This document shows, in pieces, positions 1 through 7,669 of a stretch of DNA of 33,112 nucleotides. The DNA is from a virus. The DNA lies in the IMG/VR virus record IMGVR_UViG_3300010379_000027, positions 1 to 33,112 of that record. The stretch is one strand, 5' to 3'. The translations under genes were made by a program, and so were the position numbers. The notes under the pieces were generated by a model. That model ran no database searches. It had not been told where the DNA came from and was given only the letters and a program-made list of their open reading frames with translations. Each line of letters starts with the position of its first letter. The stretch's first letter is position 1.

Positions 1-264
1 AAGGCCAAGCTCGCCCCGCTGGACGCCGACTACGAGACCAAGCGCGCCCCGCTGTACGCCGACTACGAGACCAAGCGCGCCCCGCTGTACGCCGACTACG
101 AGACCAAGCGCGCCCCGCTGTACGCCGACTACGAGGCCAAGCGCGCCCCGCTGGACGCCGACTACAAGGCCAAGCTCGCCCCGCTGGACGCCGACTACAA
201 GGCCAAGCTCGCCCCGCTGGACGCCGACTACAAGGCCAAGCTCGCCTCGCTGGACGCCGAGATT
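1..264 (+). repeat. 33-bp tandem repeats inside a coding region
   Basis: About eight 33-bp units, each encoding 11 residues, lie head to tail. The units fall into two subtypes: one carries gagaccaagcgc and ctgtac, the other aaggccaagctc and ctggac. Neighbouring units tend to share a subtype, which suggests growth by unequal recombination or replication slippage. Confidence 0.9.
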
Positions 265-330
265 TTGGCTTACATCAAATCGAACATTCTAGACTGCGCG
301 TGGAATGGTAAAACGCTGGTTTTCCCGTGA
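1..330 (+). CDS. Protein of tandem 11-residue repeats (5' end outside window)
   Basis: The frame is open from the first base, so the start lies outside the window. The visible 109 residues are about eight copies of an 11-residue unit of the form A-P-L-D/Y-A-D-Y-E/K-x-K-x, followed by a non-repeated tail ending NGKTLVFP and a TGA stop. Charged and hydrophobic positions recur every 11 residues, a hendecad pattern compatible with a long right-handed coiled coil; this is inference. I do not recognise a specific family. The stop codon lies 10 bases before a sequence identical to the right end of the two mobile elements further along, in the same orientation as their cargo genes. The gene may therefore be cargo of a third element whose left end is outside the window. 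Confidence 0.75.
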   Translation, partial: KAKLAPLDADYETKRAPLYADYETKRAPLYADYETKRAPLYADYEAKRAPLDADYKAKLAPLDADYKAKLAPLDADYKAKLASLDAEILAYIKSNILDCAWNGKTLVFP

Positions 331-340
331 CCACAAGATA

Positions 341-371
341 TAGGGCTGTGTGTCTAAACCGGATAAGCATG
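341..371 (+). repeat. Solitary right end of the ASCH-type mobile element (copy 3)
   Basis: These 31 bases are identical to the right ends of the elements at 11071-11101 and 14811-14841, and include the 25-bp terminal inverted repeat (347-371) ending CCGGATAAGCATG. The next eight bases, ACATCAAG (372-379), would be the target duplication if a matching left end lies upstream of the window. The gene before this end is not an ASCH gene but the 11-residue-repeat gene. Confidence 0.85.
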
Positions 372-393
372 ACATCAAGGAAGCGAGTAGAAC

Positions 394-1695
394 ATGGCGC
401 AGCACGCTAAACTCTCACCGTCATCGTCGCATAGGTGGATGAACTGCGCCGGCTCGGTCAAAAAGATCGGCGATGAAAGCTCGTCCGCCGGGCCGGAAGC
501 GATGAAGGGCACGGGCGCACACAAGGTCATCGAGACAATGATGATCGACGGCGAGACGGACAGCGCGCCTTACAAGGGCAAGGTGTGCCTCGTCCATAAG
601 CCGGGCACAGAGGACACAATCATCTGCAAGGCCGATGACAAGATCATCGCGACCAAAGTCGAGCCGGACAGCGGATGGTTTTTGTTTCCAATCGACGACG
701 ACATGCTTTTCGGCGTGCAGATGTTTGTTGATGAAGTCGAGCGCGTGCGCGCCGAGCTTGACACGCCCGACCTGTACACCGAGCGTTATCTCGACATGAC
801 GTGGCTCGACAGCCGTCTCGGCGGCACAGCCGACACGACGCTCGTCGAGTTTCTCGGATGGATACATCTTTTCGATTACAAGAACGGCCGCGTCGTGGTC
901 GATCATCGCGACAACGATCAACTGAAACAATATGCGGTCGGCTTGCTCCATGAGCACTCGGAGTGCCTTGGCGTCGTCTGCCATCTCATTCAACCAAACG
1001 CGGCGCATGAGGAAGGCCAAGTGCGTCCGCCGGTCGCGTACAGCGCCGACGAGCTAAAGCTATACGAAATTCAGATGAAGGAAGCGGCCGATGCGACGAG
1101 CGCGCCCAACGCGGCGCTGCGCGCCGGGGATTGGTGCACGTACTGCCCGGCCAATACGCGGTGCGAGGAATTCGACGGCATGATCGCGGTCGAAGCGGGC
1201 GTCGATTTCAACGACGATCCGTTGCTCGCCGAGCCTGTGGTGCCGACCGACAACACCGAGCTTGCACGCCGCATGAAGTTCATTCCGATCTTCGATGGAT
1301 GGAAGCGCAACATGCTCGCGCAAGCAATGGCAGAGATGGTCGGCGGCCGATCCGTGCCGGGCTGCAAGCTTGTGCGTGGTCGCAGCAATCGGAAGTGGTC
1401 GCCCAATCCTGAGACGGCCAAGGCGGCGTTGATCGCCGAGCACGGTCTCGACGAGACGTTGATGCTCACCGAACCGGAATTAAAGTCACCGGCTCAACTC
1501 GAAAAAGCGCCGTTCCCCGGTCTCAAGAAAAAAGTGCTCAAGGATATTGTCGAGACGCTCACCGTTCGACCGCCCGGCAAGATCGCTGTGGCATTCCGGG
1601 AGGACCCGCGTGAGGAAGTTGACCCGAATGCTCTCGCGGGGGAGGATTTTGCCAACGACGCGCTTGAGGGTGACGAAAGCGACTTCGGAGTGTGA
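394..1695 (+). CDS. DUF2800 family Cas4/AddB-like PD-(D/E)XK nuclease
   Basis: This 433-residue protein matches the phage DUF2800 family, which belongs to the PD-(D/E)XK nuclease superfamily. Visible core: GGTAD with D147, FDYK with D161 and K163, and a Q motif at NDQL (Q176). An iron-sulphur cysteine set is visible as C18 and then C248-x2-C251-x5-C257, the Cas4/AddB arrangement for a 4Fe-4S cluster. The likely role is processing DNA ends during phage recombination or replication, alongside the SSB and polymerase downstream. ATG 394 starts just beyond a mobile-element end and has a GGAAGCGAG-like ribosome site. The C-terminus is acidic and ends ESDFGV, resembling the end of the SSB at 3087-3752. 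Family assignment is strong; biochemical role is inferred. Confidence 0.88.
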   Translation: MAQHAKLSPSSSHRWMNCAGSVKKIGDESSSAGPEAMKGTGAHKVIETMMIDGETDSAPYKGKVCLVHKPGTEDTIICKADDKIIATKVEPDSGWFLFPIDDDMLFGVQMFVDEVERVRAELDTPDLYTERYLDMTWLDSRLGGTADTTLVEFLGWIHLFDYKNGRVVVDHRDNDQLKQYAVGLLHEHSECLGVVCHLIQPNAAHEEGQVRPPVAYSADELKLYEIQMKEAADATSAPNAALRAGDWCTYCPANTRCEEFDGMIAVEAGVDFNDDPLLAEPVVPTDNTELARRMKFIPIFDGWKRNMLAQAMAEMVGGRSVPGCKLVRGRSNRKWSPNPETAKAALIAEHGLDETLMLTEPELKSPAQLEKAPFPGLKKKVLKDIVETLTVRPPGKIAVAFREDPREEVDPNALAGEDFANDALEGDESDFGV

Positions 1696-1696
1696 T

Positions 1697-1831
1697 ATGG
1701 CCTTCATGTTCAAATGCAAATCTGCCGACGCCTATCAGGCGAAGCGCAAGCCACAGTGCAATGACGGTGACGGCTGCGTGATCTGCAACAAAAAGTGGGC
1801 GGCGGCGCAAAAGAAAGCGAAGCGCAAATGA
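1697..1831 (+). CDS. Small Cys/Lys-rich protein
   Basis: This 44-residue protein starts one base after the DUF2800 stop and overlaps the next start in an ATGA arrangement, so it is probably translated by coupling. It has three cysteines, two of them as C-x2-C (CVICNKK), and a very basic C-terminus (KKAKRK). It could be a small zinc- or nucleic-acid-binding protein. I do not recognise a family. The in-frame frame extends further upstream, but that part lies inside the DUF2800 gene. Confidence 0.6.
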   Translation: MAFMFKCKSADAYQAKRKPQCNDGDGCVICNKKWAAAQKKAKRK

Positions 1832-2109
1832 AGCCCGTTCCCACTAAAGGTGAGACCAATCCGTTCGTCAAGCCCGAGGGATGGGACGACGAGCGCGACG
1901 GGCGCTGCGGTGTGCTGTCGGTGCGCGTCGAGACGCACGGCGTCCGCAACTATCACATCTCGACATGGAAGCCGGACGCCGACGAGCTTGCAAAGCTCGC
2001 GAGCGGCGCGTGCGTCGAGCTAACCTGTGTTGGCTTGCAGCCGCCTGTCGCTGTGGCAGTCGGTGACGTGCCAGCACTGCCGGGCGAGGGAAGCCATGGC
2101 TCTCAGTGA
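1828..2109 (+). CDS. Hypothetical protein
   Basis: A 93-residue protein whose ATG overlaps the previous stop (ATGA). The central part, with VRVETHGVRNYHISTWKPDA, could form a small beta-rich fold. There is no signal peptide or membrane segment and no family I recognise. The position in a run of coupled small genes between the nuclease and the SSB suggests an early accessory role, but nothing specific can be said. The end overlaps the next gene by 14 bases. Confidence 0.6.
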   Translation: MKPVPTKGETNPFVKPEGWDDERDGRCGVLSVRVETHGVRNYHISTWKPDADELAKLASGACVELTCVGLQPPVAVAVGDVPALPGEGSHGSQ

Positions 2110-2362
2110 GAATGAGTTGACGTGCGCCGACGTTCGCGCCAATTGCGCGCTCGGTGACAAGTGCCGCTGCGAGGCGCGGGCGGAGCCGTGGCTCTGCAAG
2201 AATTGGGGCCGCTCGTCGTTGTCGGCTCCGCATATCCACAGCGCCTACAAGTCGCCGCTCGACAAGGTGCGCTCGCATAACGCCGAGCAAAACAAAAGAC
2301 TGCGCGACATCCGCCATAGCAACCCGGTGAAGCATCTCGCCAAGAAAGGTGTGAAGGTATGA
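2096..2362 (+). CDS. Hypothetical Cys-containing protein
   Basis: An 88-residue protein starting at ATG 2096 behind a GAGGGAAG ribosome site and overlapping the end of the previous gene. Its N-terminal half has four cysteines (C10, C17, C22, C24) and another near LCKNWG, compatible with a small metal-binding fold. The C-terminal half is basic and ends KHLAKKGVKV. It shares ATGA with the next gene. Function unknown. Confidence 0.6.
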   Translation: MALSENELTCADVRANCALGDKCRCEARAEPWLCKNWGRSSLSAPHIHSAYKSPLDKVRSHNAEQNKRLRDIRHSNPVKHLAKKGVKV

Positions 2363-2535
2363 CCGTGGTCCCGTTTCGCCGCCGCCAATATCGTGACCGG
2401 CCGAAGATGTCGCCGGTTGATCCGCGTGAGTGGCACGACGGCGACCGCCGGCATTGGCTTCCGCTTTTGGCACTCGCGCCGTGGGCGGTGATCGCGCTAT
2501 TCGTGCTTGCCTTTTGCAGTCATCGCGGGCTATAA
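2359..2535 (+). CDS. Small membrane protein
   Basis: A 58-residue frame starting at an ATGA overlap with the previous gene. It has a basic N-terminal half (FRRRQYRDRPK), then one hydrophobic segment (roughly residues 36-52, including LLALAPWAVIALFVLAF) and a very short tail. This is a single-pass inner-membrane topology with a cytoplasmic N-terminus. The ATGA coupling and the membrane segment support it as real. No family recognised. Confidence 0.5.
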   Translation: MTVVPFRRRQYRDRPKMSPVDPREWHDGDRRHWLPLLALAPWAVIALFVLAFCSHRGL

Positions 2536-2567
2536 ACGCGGTCCCCGCCGCAACGTGAGGAAGTCCC

Positions 2568-2912
2568 ATGAGCGACGCAAAACATCGCGAAAATAATCTC
2601 GCGCAAAAATTTCAGGGCATCGCCGACGTTGATTTGCTCGACGAGTTGAAACGTCGCAAGCGTCTCCGTGTCCTCGTCGTCGAGCGGATGTACTACACGG
2701 AGCTTGCGACAGCGGAGCATTATCTCGACGGCATCGACGCGGACATCGCCCGTCTTATTGGTCGCAAGGTGATCGACGACAAGCTCGTCGTCATCGCAGA
2801 TCGCGAAGGCCGCATACCCGGCCAAAATTCACCGATGACTATCCGCGACGCGAAGTTCATCGTCATCACTTCCGAGCAACCAAATGAGAAAGCTGATCCA
2901 ACGCCTGCGTGA
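2568..2912 (+). CDS. Hypothetical charged protein
   Basis: A 114-residue protein with a good ribosome site (GAGGAAG, 6 bases before ATG). It is rich in Asp, Arg and Lys and predicted largely helical in its first 75 residues (LLDELKRRKRLRVLVVERMY). No membrane segment. No recognised family. Its end overlaps the start of the next gene by 29 bases. Confidence 0.65.
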   Translation: MSDAKHRENNLAQKFQGIADVDLLDELKRRKRLRVLVVERMYYTELATAEHYLDGIDADIARLIGRKVIDDKLVVIADREGRIPGQNSPMTIRDAKFIVITSEQPNEKADPTPA

Positions 2913-3090
2913 CTGTAATGGCTGTGCCGAGCGGTCCAAGGCGCTCAACGACACGATGCAAAATCTGTTGCACACATTCGTCGGGCAACACGTGACGCAT
3001 CAAAACCCGAATTCGGTCGAGAGACCGAGTGCGAAGCCGGCGCTTCCGGCGAACATGCCTAGTCCCATCAATCAATCAGAGGATAAATGA
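2884..3090 (+). CDS. Hypothetical small protein
   Basis: A 68-residue frame overlapping the end of the previous gene. It begins MRKLIQRLRDCNGC, then a helical stretch and a Pro/Ser-rich tail. The ribosome site is weak. Support comes from filling the gap between two real genes and from the ATGA overlap of its stop with the SSB start at 3087. Function unknown. Confidence 0.5.
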   Translation: MRKLIQRLRDCNGCAERSKALNDTMQNLLHTFVGQHVTHQNPNSVERPSAKPALPANMPSPINQSEDK

Positions 3091-3752
3091 CAATGGCACA
3101 AGATGGAAAGAGGGTGACGCTTTTGACGCCGCCGTTCCGAGCAAGCTTCGTCGAGGTTTTCGCGAAGCGCGCTTTCCAAGAGGGACAGCCCGGCCGCTAC
3201 AGCGTGGTCGCGTTGTTTGAAGGCTTTGAAGTCGTCAACGGTGTGACGAGCTTCAAGGTGCCGGGCGCGTGGCCCGACAAAGACAAGGAAAAGTGGAACG
3301 CGATCATCGCCGCTTGCGGTAAGGCGTCGATGGAAGCTTTCAAAATGTCCTTTAAGGACTTGTCGCTCAATCGCGCGTACAAGTTCCCGCTCCATCGCGG
3401 CGAGGAAAAGACCTATGCCGGCTACGGCCCCGGCACTGTGTTCTTTACGCTCGCCTCGACCAAGCGGAAGCCCGGTCTCGTTGACCGCAACGGCATTCCG
3501 ATCACGCAAGACGGCGACGAGGAATTCTACGCCGGCTGCTACGCGCGTGCGTCGTGCAATCCCTATGCGTTCAATAACATCGGCAAGGGCATCGCCATCG
3601 GTCTCGGCAATCTGCAAAAGATCAAAGACGGCGAACGGCTCGACGCCTTCACGTCGGCGGAGGACGATTTCGGCGGCGACGCAGCCGAATACGGCGACAG
3701 CGACGACTTGGGCGGCGACGGCACGGATGCCGCCGACGACTTCGGCGTCTAA
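3087..3752 (+). CDS. DUF2815 family single-stranded-DNA-binding protein (T7 gp2.5-like)
   Basis: This 221-residue protein matches DUF2815, phage proteins related to T7 gp2.5 that coat single-stranded DNA during replication. It has the expected N-terminal VTLLTPPFRASFVEVF segment, an OB-fold-length body, and a long acidic Gly/Asp tail ending DDFGV. In gp2.5-type proteins the acidic tail with its terminal aromatic residue contacts polymerase and helicase. ATG 3087 overlaps the previous stop and follows AGAGGA; a second ATG lies two codons later. The polymerase gene follows after one small gene. Family assignment is confident; the tail's partner here is inference. Confidence 0.85.
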   Translation: MTMAQDGKRVTLLTPPFRASFVEVFAKRAFQEGQPGRYSVVALFEGFEVVNGVTSFKVPGAWPDKDKEKWNAIIAACGKASMEAFKMSFKDLSLNRAYKFPLHRGEEKTYAGYGPGTVFFTLASTKRKPGLVDRNGIPITQDGDEEFYAGCYARASCNPYAFNNIGKGIAIGLGNLQKIKDGERLDAFTSAEDDFGGDAAEYGDSDDLGGDGTDAADDFGV

Positions 3753-3877
3753 ACGGTTCGTGCCGGCGGCGGGGCTGCGCAGCCTCGTCGCCGACACGTT
3801 AGCGACACGCAACGGCTTGCCACGTCCCGGCACTGATCGGGGCCTCTAGCCAAGGACCGGGCGTGTGTTCGTGCAGC

Positions 3878-3919
3878 GGGAGGGGCGCTAGTCGTCCATG
3901 GTCATTAGCGACCCCTCCC
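3878..3919 (+). other. Strong hairpin in the gap after the SSB gene
   Basis: GGGAGGGGCGCTA (3878-3890) pairs with TAGCGACCCCTCCC (3906-3919): 13 base pairs with one bulged A and a 15-base loop. It sits in the 191-base gap between the SSB gene and the next small gene. No run of T follows on either strand, so it is not a classical intrinsic terminator. It could be an mRNA-stabilising or processing structure, or part of a small RNA. Confidence 0.6.
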
Positions 3920-3943
3920 AACGCTCGCAACAAGGGTGAGACC

Positions 3944-4135
3944 GTGGCAAGTCCGGCAATCAATACCAAGGTTGAGCGCGCGGTCGAGGCCGTTGAAAGC
4001 CTCGCACGCGCCGCAGCGAATAGCGTGCCCGGTGATCGCGGCACGGAAGCGCACGTCGCGGATGCTCGCGCTGAATGCGCGACAGCGTTCCGCGAGTTGC
4101 TACAGCCAATTCTCCGCGTCGTAGAGGCCGCATGA
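3944..4135 (+). CDS. Hypothetical small helical protein
   Basis: A 63-residue Ala/Glu-rich protein starting at GTG 3944 behind AAGGGTGAG. The heptad-like pattern VERAVEAVESLARAAAN suggests a short helical or coiled-coil protein. The frame stays open upstream to 3863, but that stretch runs through the hairpin and has Cys/Ser-rich non-gene-like composition, so I prefer 3944. No family recognised. Confidence 0.5.
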   Translation: MASPAINTKVERAVEAVESLARAAANSVPGDRGTEAHVADARAECATAFRELLQPILRVVEAA

Positions 4136-4185
4136 AGCCACTCAGCATCGAGAGTGAAGTGGGCAGGGTGACGAGGTTCAAGTGA
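4132..4185 (+). CDS. Possible 17-codon leader peptide before the polymerase
   Basis: A short frame (MKPLSIESEVGRVTRFK) starts inside the end of the previous gene and stops in a GTGA overlap with the polymerase start. It could couple polymerase translation to upstream translation. It is too short to be sure it is a gene. Confidence 0.25.
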   Translation: MKPLSIESEVGRVTRFK

Positions 4186-6710
4186 TTTTCGCCGATTTTG
4201 AAACCCGATCCGTCATCGACGTGACAGAGCTCGGTGCCACGCGCTACGCGATGGACCCGAGCACACAAGTCCTTTGCCTGTGTTGGTCATTCGACGATGA
4301 CGCCGACGTGTTTCTGTGGCATCGCGCGCACCAAGAGGACGGCAAAGAGCCGTGGTGCCAAAAGACGCGACGCCCCGACGAGCTAATCGAGCGCATTCGA
4401 TCCGGGGAGACATTCGAGGCGCACAACGCGGGCTTTGAATTCGCGATCTGGAATGAAGTGCTCACGCGCGAGTTTCCTGAATTCGATGTGAAGCTCAAGC
4501 TTGAGCAAATGCGGTGCAGCGCCGCCAAGGCGTCATGTCTGTCACTGCCGCGCGCATTGGGCGACGCGCTCAAGGCCGCAGGTGCGCCGACCGAGTTCCA
4601 TAAGATGGCCGATGGCCGCCGGCTCATAAACAAACTCAGCAAGCCGCGCTATCGCATCCTGCACATGGACGAGGAAAAGTGGCTCACGTGGGTGCGCTTT
4701 GAAATCTCCGATCTGTACGACGAGGGCGACGACTTCGACCTTGAGACAATGTACAGCATGACCGGCGCGCTTTCCAAATCGCAGCGCGGCTCTATTCGCC
4801 AGATGACGCAGCGATTTTTCCTTGAGCCGGGCCACGCTGAGACGCTCATGCCCGGCGTGTATCGTTGGACAGACAATCCGCCTCCGCCTGCCGAGCGCGA
4901 CATCGAGCGGCCCGCGCCCGCCGAGCGCATCGCTTATTTCGACGAGAGCGAGGAAGATCACCGCAAGAATTGGGAATACTGCGCACAGGACGTGCGCGGC
5001 GAGCGATGGTTGTCGAAGTGGTGCCCGGAGATGACCGAGCGCGAGCTTGATTACTGGCGCATGGATCAACGAATGAACATACGCGGCGTCAAGCTCGATG
5101 TCGCGGGCGTCGAAGCGGCGAACGAGCTTGTCAAGCAAGAGGTAAAACGCCTCAACGCCGAAATGGTGCAGATCACCGAAGGCGCGGTGCAGGGCGGAGG
5201 CAAGCGCGTCGCGTGGCGCAATTGGGCAAACAAACAACTCACCGACTTGAGCGGCGGCTATCTCGCTAACACTAAAGCCGACACACTCTCATTCGCGCTC
5301 TACGGCGTCCCGATCAAGGCCGGCGATCAAGCGCGCGAAGCTGCGAAGCCCGCGCAAGACGAGAAGTGGGGGATGTGGGGCGACGCCGCACTGCCGCTGC
5401 GACGCTCGATGGAAATTTGCTTGGAAGTAAACAAGCCGAGCGTCTCCAAATTCAAGCGCATGACGCAAGCCGTTTGCCCGGATGGCCGCGTGCACGACAT
5501 CATGCTCTACAACGGCGCGGATCGCACCGGGCGATGGGCCGGCAAGGGCATACAGCCGCATAACTTCGTGCGCGGCTACATGGTCGAGATGCCCGAGATT
5601 TGGGGCGAGCTTCTCAGCGTCGAAACTGATTTTGAATTCCTTGAGGCCATCACCGGAGGCGACAAGGCGCTGCACGTTCTCGCCAAAGCGTGTCGCGGCG
5701 CGCTCGTCGCGTCGGATGGCTACGAGCTATACGCGGCCGACTTCAATGCCATCGAGGCGCGCAAGCTCGCGTGGCTGTCCGGCTGCGTTGCGATGCTCAA
5801 CTCGTTCGCACCGGGAGCAACAACCGATCTGTATTGCCAGATGGCAAGCGCGATCTACCGGCGCGAGATAACCAAAAAGGACAAGAGCGAGCGCAATCTC
5901 GGAAAGAAAGCCATTCTCGGTCTCGGCTACGCGATGGGATGGGAAAAATTCCAATCAACGGTGTGGATGGACGAGGGCATTTGGTTGCCCGACGAATTCT
6001 GTCAAGGCGTTGTGAAAATCTACCGCAAGGAAATGTACCCGGAAGTGCCGGCGCTGTGGAAGGCGAGCAACGACGCCGCGATCAACGCAGTCGTCGAGGG
6101 CGGCGAATGGAGTTGCGGCGGCGACGAGATGGGCATCGGCTCGGTGCAGTATTTCGTCGAGGGTCGCTTCCTGCATTGCCGTCTGCCGAGCGGGCGCTTG
6201 CTCGCGTACCTCGACCCGGAAGTGCATCACCGGATCACATGGACGTTCAAAGCAAAGAACGAGCGCGGCACACCGACTGTCGTCCGATTTCCTGCAAAGC
6301 CCGGCGTCGCCTTCAATCGCGTCCGCTATCACGCGGAGAAGCTCGCCGAGAAACAACGCAAGACGCTCACCAATGATCCGCCCGAAAACTTTTCGCAGCC
6401 GCACTTGTCGTTCATGGGCCGCAACATCGTCACGAAAAAGTGGCAACGCTGCGGAGCGCACGGCGGCGTGCTCGTCGAGAATTACGATCAAGCATCGTCG
6501 CGGGACTTGCTCGCCGAAGCGATGTATCGGGTTGACCAGCGCGACCCGTTCCGCCTACTCTTGAGCATCCATGATGAAGTGATTGCAGAGGCACCGATAG
6601 GCACATGCAAGGTCAAAGAATTCGAGGACATCATGGCAGAGGGTCCAAAATGGGCACCGGGGATGCCGATAGCGGCAGAGGGATGGATCGGCCCAAGGTT
6701 GCGAAAGTGA
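4182..6710 (+). CDS. Family A DNA polymerase with 3'-5' exonuclease (phage type)
   Basis: This 842-residue replicative polymerase belongs to the phage branch of the PolI family. The exonuclease domain has motif I DFET (D5, E7), AHNAGFE as motif II and YCAQDVRGE as motif III. Polymerase motif A is ADFNAIEAR (D520), motif B RNLGKKAILGLGYAMG (R571, K575, Y583) and motif C HDE (797-799). All catalytic residues appear intact, though the motif B aromatic position four residues after K575 is Leu. There is no 5'-3' exonuclease domain. GTG 4182 is supported by the position of exonuclease motif I at the very N-terminus and by a GAGG site. It lies downstream of the SSB gene and overlaps the next gene by GTGA. 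It would copy the phage genome; no primase or replicative helicase is visible here. Confidence 0.95.
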   Translation: MIFADFETRSVIDVTELGATRYAMDPSTQVLCLCWSFDDDADVFLWHRAHQEDGKEPWCQKTRRPDELIERIRSGETFEAHNAGFEFAIWNEVLTREFPEFDVKLKLEQMRCSAAKASCLSLPRALGDALKAAGAPTEFHKMADGRRLINKLSKPRYRILHMDEEKWLTWVRFEISDLYDEGDDFDLETMYSMTGALSKSQRGSIRQMTQRFFLEPGHAETLMPGVYRWTDNPPPPAERDIERPAPAERIAYFDESEEDHRKNWEYCAQDVRGERWLSKWCPEMTERELDYWRMDQRMNIRGVKLDVAGVEAANELVKQEVKRLNAEMVQITEGAVQGGGKRVAWRNWANKQLTDLSGGYLANTKADTLSFALYGVPIKAGDQAREAAKPAQDEKWGMWGDAALPLRRSMEICLEVNKPSVSKFKRMTQAVCPDGRVHDIMLYNGADRTGRWAGKGIQPHNFVRGYMVEMPEIWGELLSVETDFEFLEAITGGDKALHVLAKACRGALVASDGYELYAADFNAIEARKLAWLSGCVAMLNSFAPGATTDLYCQMASAIYRREITKKDKSERNLGKKAILGLGYAMGWEKFQSTVWMDEGIWLPDEFCQGVVKIYRKEMYPEVPALWKASNDAAINAVVEGGEWSCGGDEMGIGSVQYFVEGRFLHCRLPSGRLLAYLDPEVHHRITWTFKAKNERGTPTVVRFPAKPGVAFNRVRYHAEKLAEKQRKTLTNDPPENFSQPHLSFMGRNIVTKKWQRCGAHGGVLVENYDQASSRDLLAEAMYRVDQRDPFRLLLSIHDEVIAEAPIGTCKVKEFEDIMAEGPKWAPGMPIAAEGWIGPRLRK

Positions 6711-7024
6711 CCGCCGATCTTGACACGCAAATCGCGCTCGCGCCGGAAGGTCCGGCGTGCGACGCCATGCGTGCGGCACGCGACGCGCTCCGCGACTTGC
6801 AACGTCGTCTGCCATTTGCTAGGGACGAGGCCATCGAGGACCCCGGCCTTGAGGCCACAGGCTACAAAACCGAATTCGATGTGCCGAAGCACGAAATGCG
6901 GATTGCCTTTTATCGCGGAGCCGAGCGCAACGTGCTCGCACGGATGATCCTGAAAAGTCCGGCAGTGTACGACTTCGGCACGCACATGATCCGTAACTAT
7001 GACGACCTTGAAGGAATATCCTAA
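6707..7024 (+). CDS. Hypothetical protein after the polymerase
   Basis: A 105-residue protein, preferred start GTG 6707, which overlaps the polymerase stop (GTGA) like other junctions in this genome. An in-frame ATG at 6683 is an alternative, but its Shine-Dalgarno-like bases touch the start codon. The first half is helical (DAMRAARDALRDLQRRL), the second half mixed (TEFDVPKHEMRIAFYRGAE). No recognised family. Confidence 0.6.
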   Translation: MTADLDTQIALAPEGPACDAMRAARDALRDLQRRLPFARDEAIEDPGLEATGYKTEFDVPKHEMRIAFYRGAERNVLARMILKSPAVYDFGTHMIRNYDDLEGIS

Positions 7025-7669
7025 ATGCGCGTCCCCCGCCGCGTTGCTGCCTTCCTGACAAAACGTCTCATGCGGATCACCAAAGTCCGCGCACCCGACG
7101 AGGTTATCGGTCCCGGCGTGCGGTCGCGACTACGCGACGGCCATGTCCCGGTTGACAAGGCATTCCTGCACCGATGGTTCGTCATCCCAAAAAACAAGTG
7201 GTGCAACATCTACCTCCATTGCTTCACGCACGACGACGACGAGGATCGCGCGCTTCACGATCATCCGTGGTGGAACGTCTCGCTCTTGCTCGATGGATCG
7301 TACATCGAGCACTCGATTGCGAAAGGCGGCGTCCATCATCGGCAAATTCTCATTGCTGGCGATCTGAAATTCCGCGCGCCGTGGGACGCGCATCGCGTCG
7401 AGTGTCTCAAGCGCCGCGTCCCGCGCTGCAAGTCGCGCAATCCTCGCACCATTGAAGCGGCGCTCGCAGTCGGCGATTTCGACTTAGAGCCAATTCCTTG
7501 TTGGTCACTTTTCATCACCGGACCCGTGCAACACGGATGGGGCTTCCATTGTCCCGGCGAGTGGCGCAGTCAAAAAGATTTCGCGGCGAAAGGCGGCTGC
7601 GGAAAAGAGGACTACGCACCGGACGGTCAACTCAGAGGCTACCATCATGACGACATCGTTGCCGACTGA
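7025..7669 (+). CDS. Cupin-like phage protein
   Basis: A 214-residue protein with AAGGA eight bases before ATG. It contains LHDHPWWNVSLLLDGSY, AGDLKFRAPWDAHRVE and CWSLFITGPVQHGWGFHCP. This His-rich pattern, with small-barrel spacing, resembles a family of phage proteins with a cupin-like fold. The HDH and later His residues could bind a metal. Substrate unknown. The C-terminal 25 residues overlap the start of the HD phosphohydrolase gene. Confidence 0.65.
   Translation: MRVPRRVAAFLTKRLMRITKVRAPDEVIGPGVRSRLRDGHVPVDKAFLHRWFVIPKNKWCNIYLHCFTHDDDEDRALHDHPWWNVSLLLDGSYIEHSIAKGGVHHRQILIAGDLKFRAPWDAHRVECLKRRVPRCKSRNPRTIEAALAVGDFDLEPIPCWSLFITGPVQHGWGFHCPGEWRSQKDFAAKGGCGKEDYAPDGQLRGYHHDDIVAD

Noticed and set aside
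1-264. Regular repeats that might be read as a CRISPR array
   Set aside because: The units are contiguous with no spacers and form an open reading frame of 11-residue repeats.
3072-3833. Minus-strand open frame opposite the SSB gene
   Set aside because: It is antisense to a clear DUF2815 gene and has no recognisable features; GC-rich DNA often leaves such frames open.
3863-3943. Upstream extension of the small gene at 3944
   Set aside because: It would translate through the strong hairpin and has Cys/Ser-rich composition unlike the rest; GTG 3944 has a purine-rich ribosome site.
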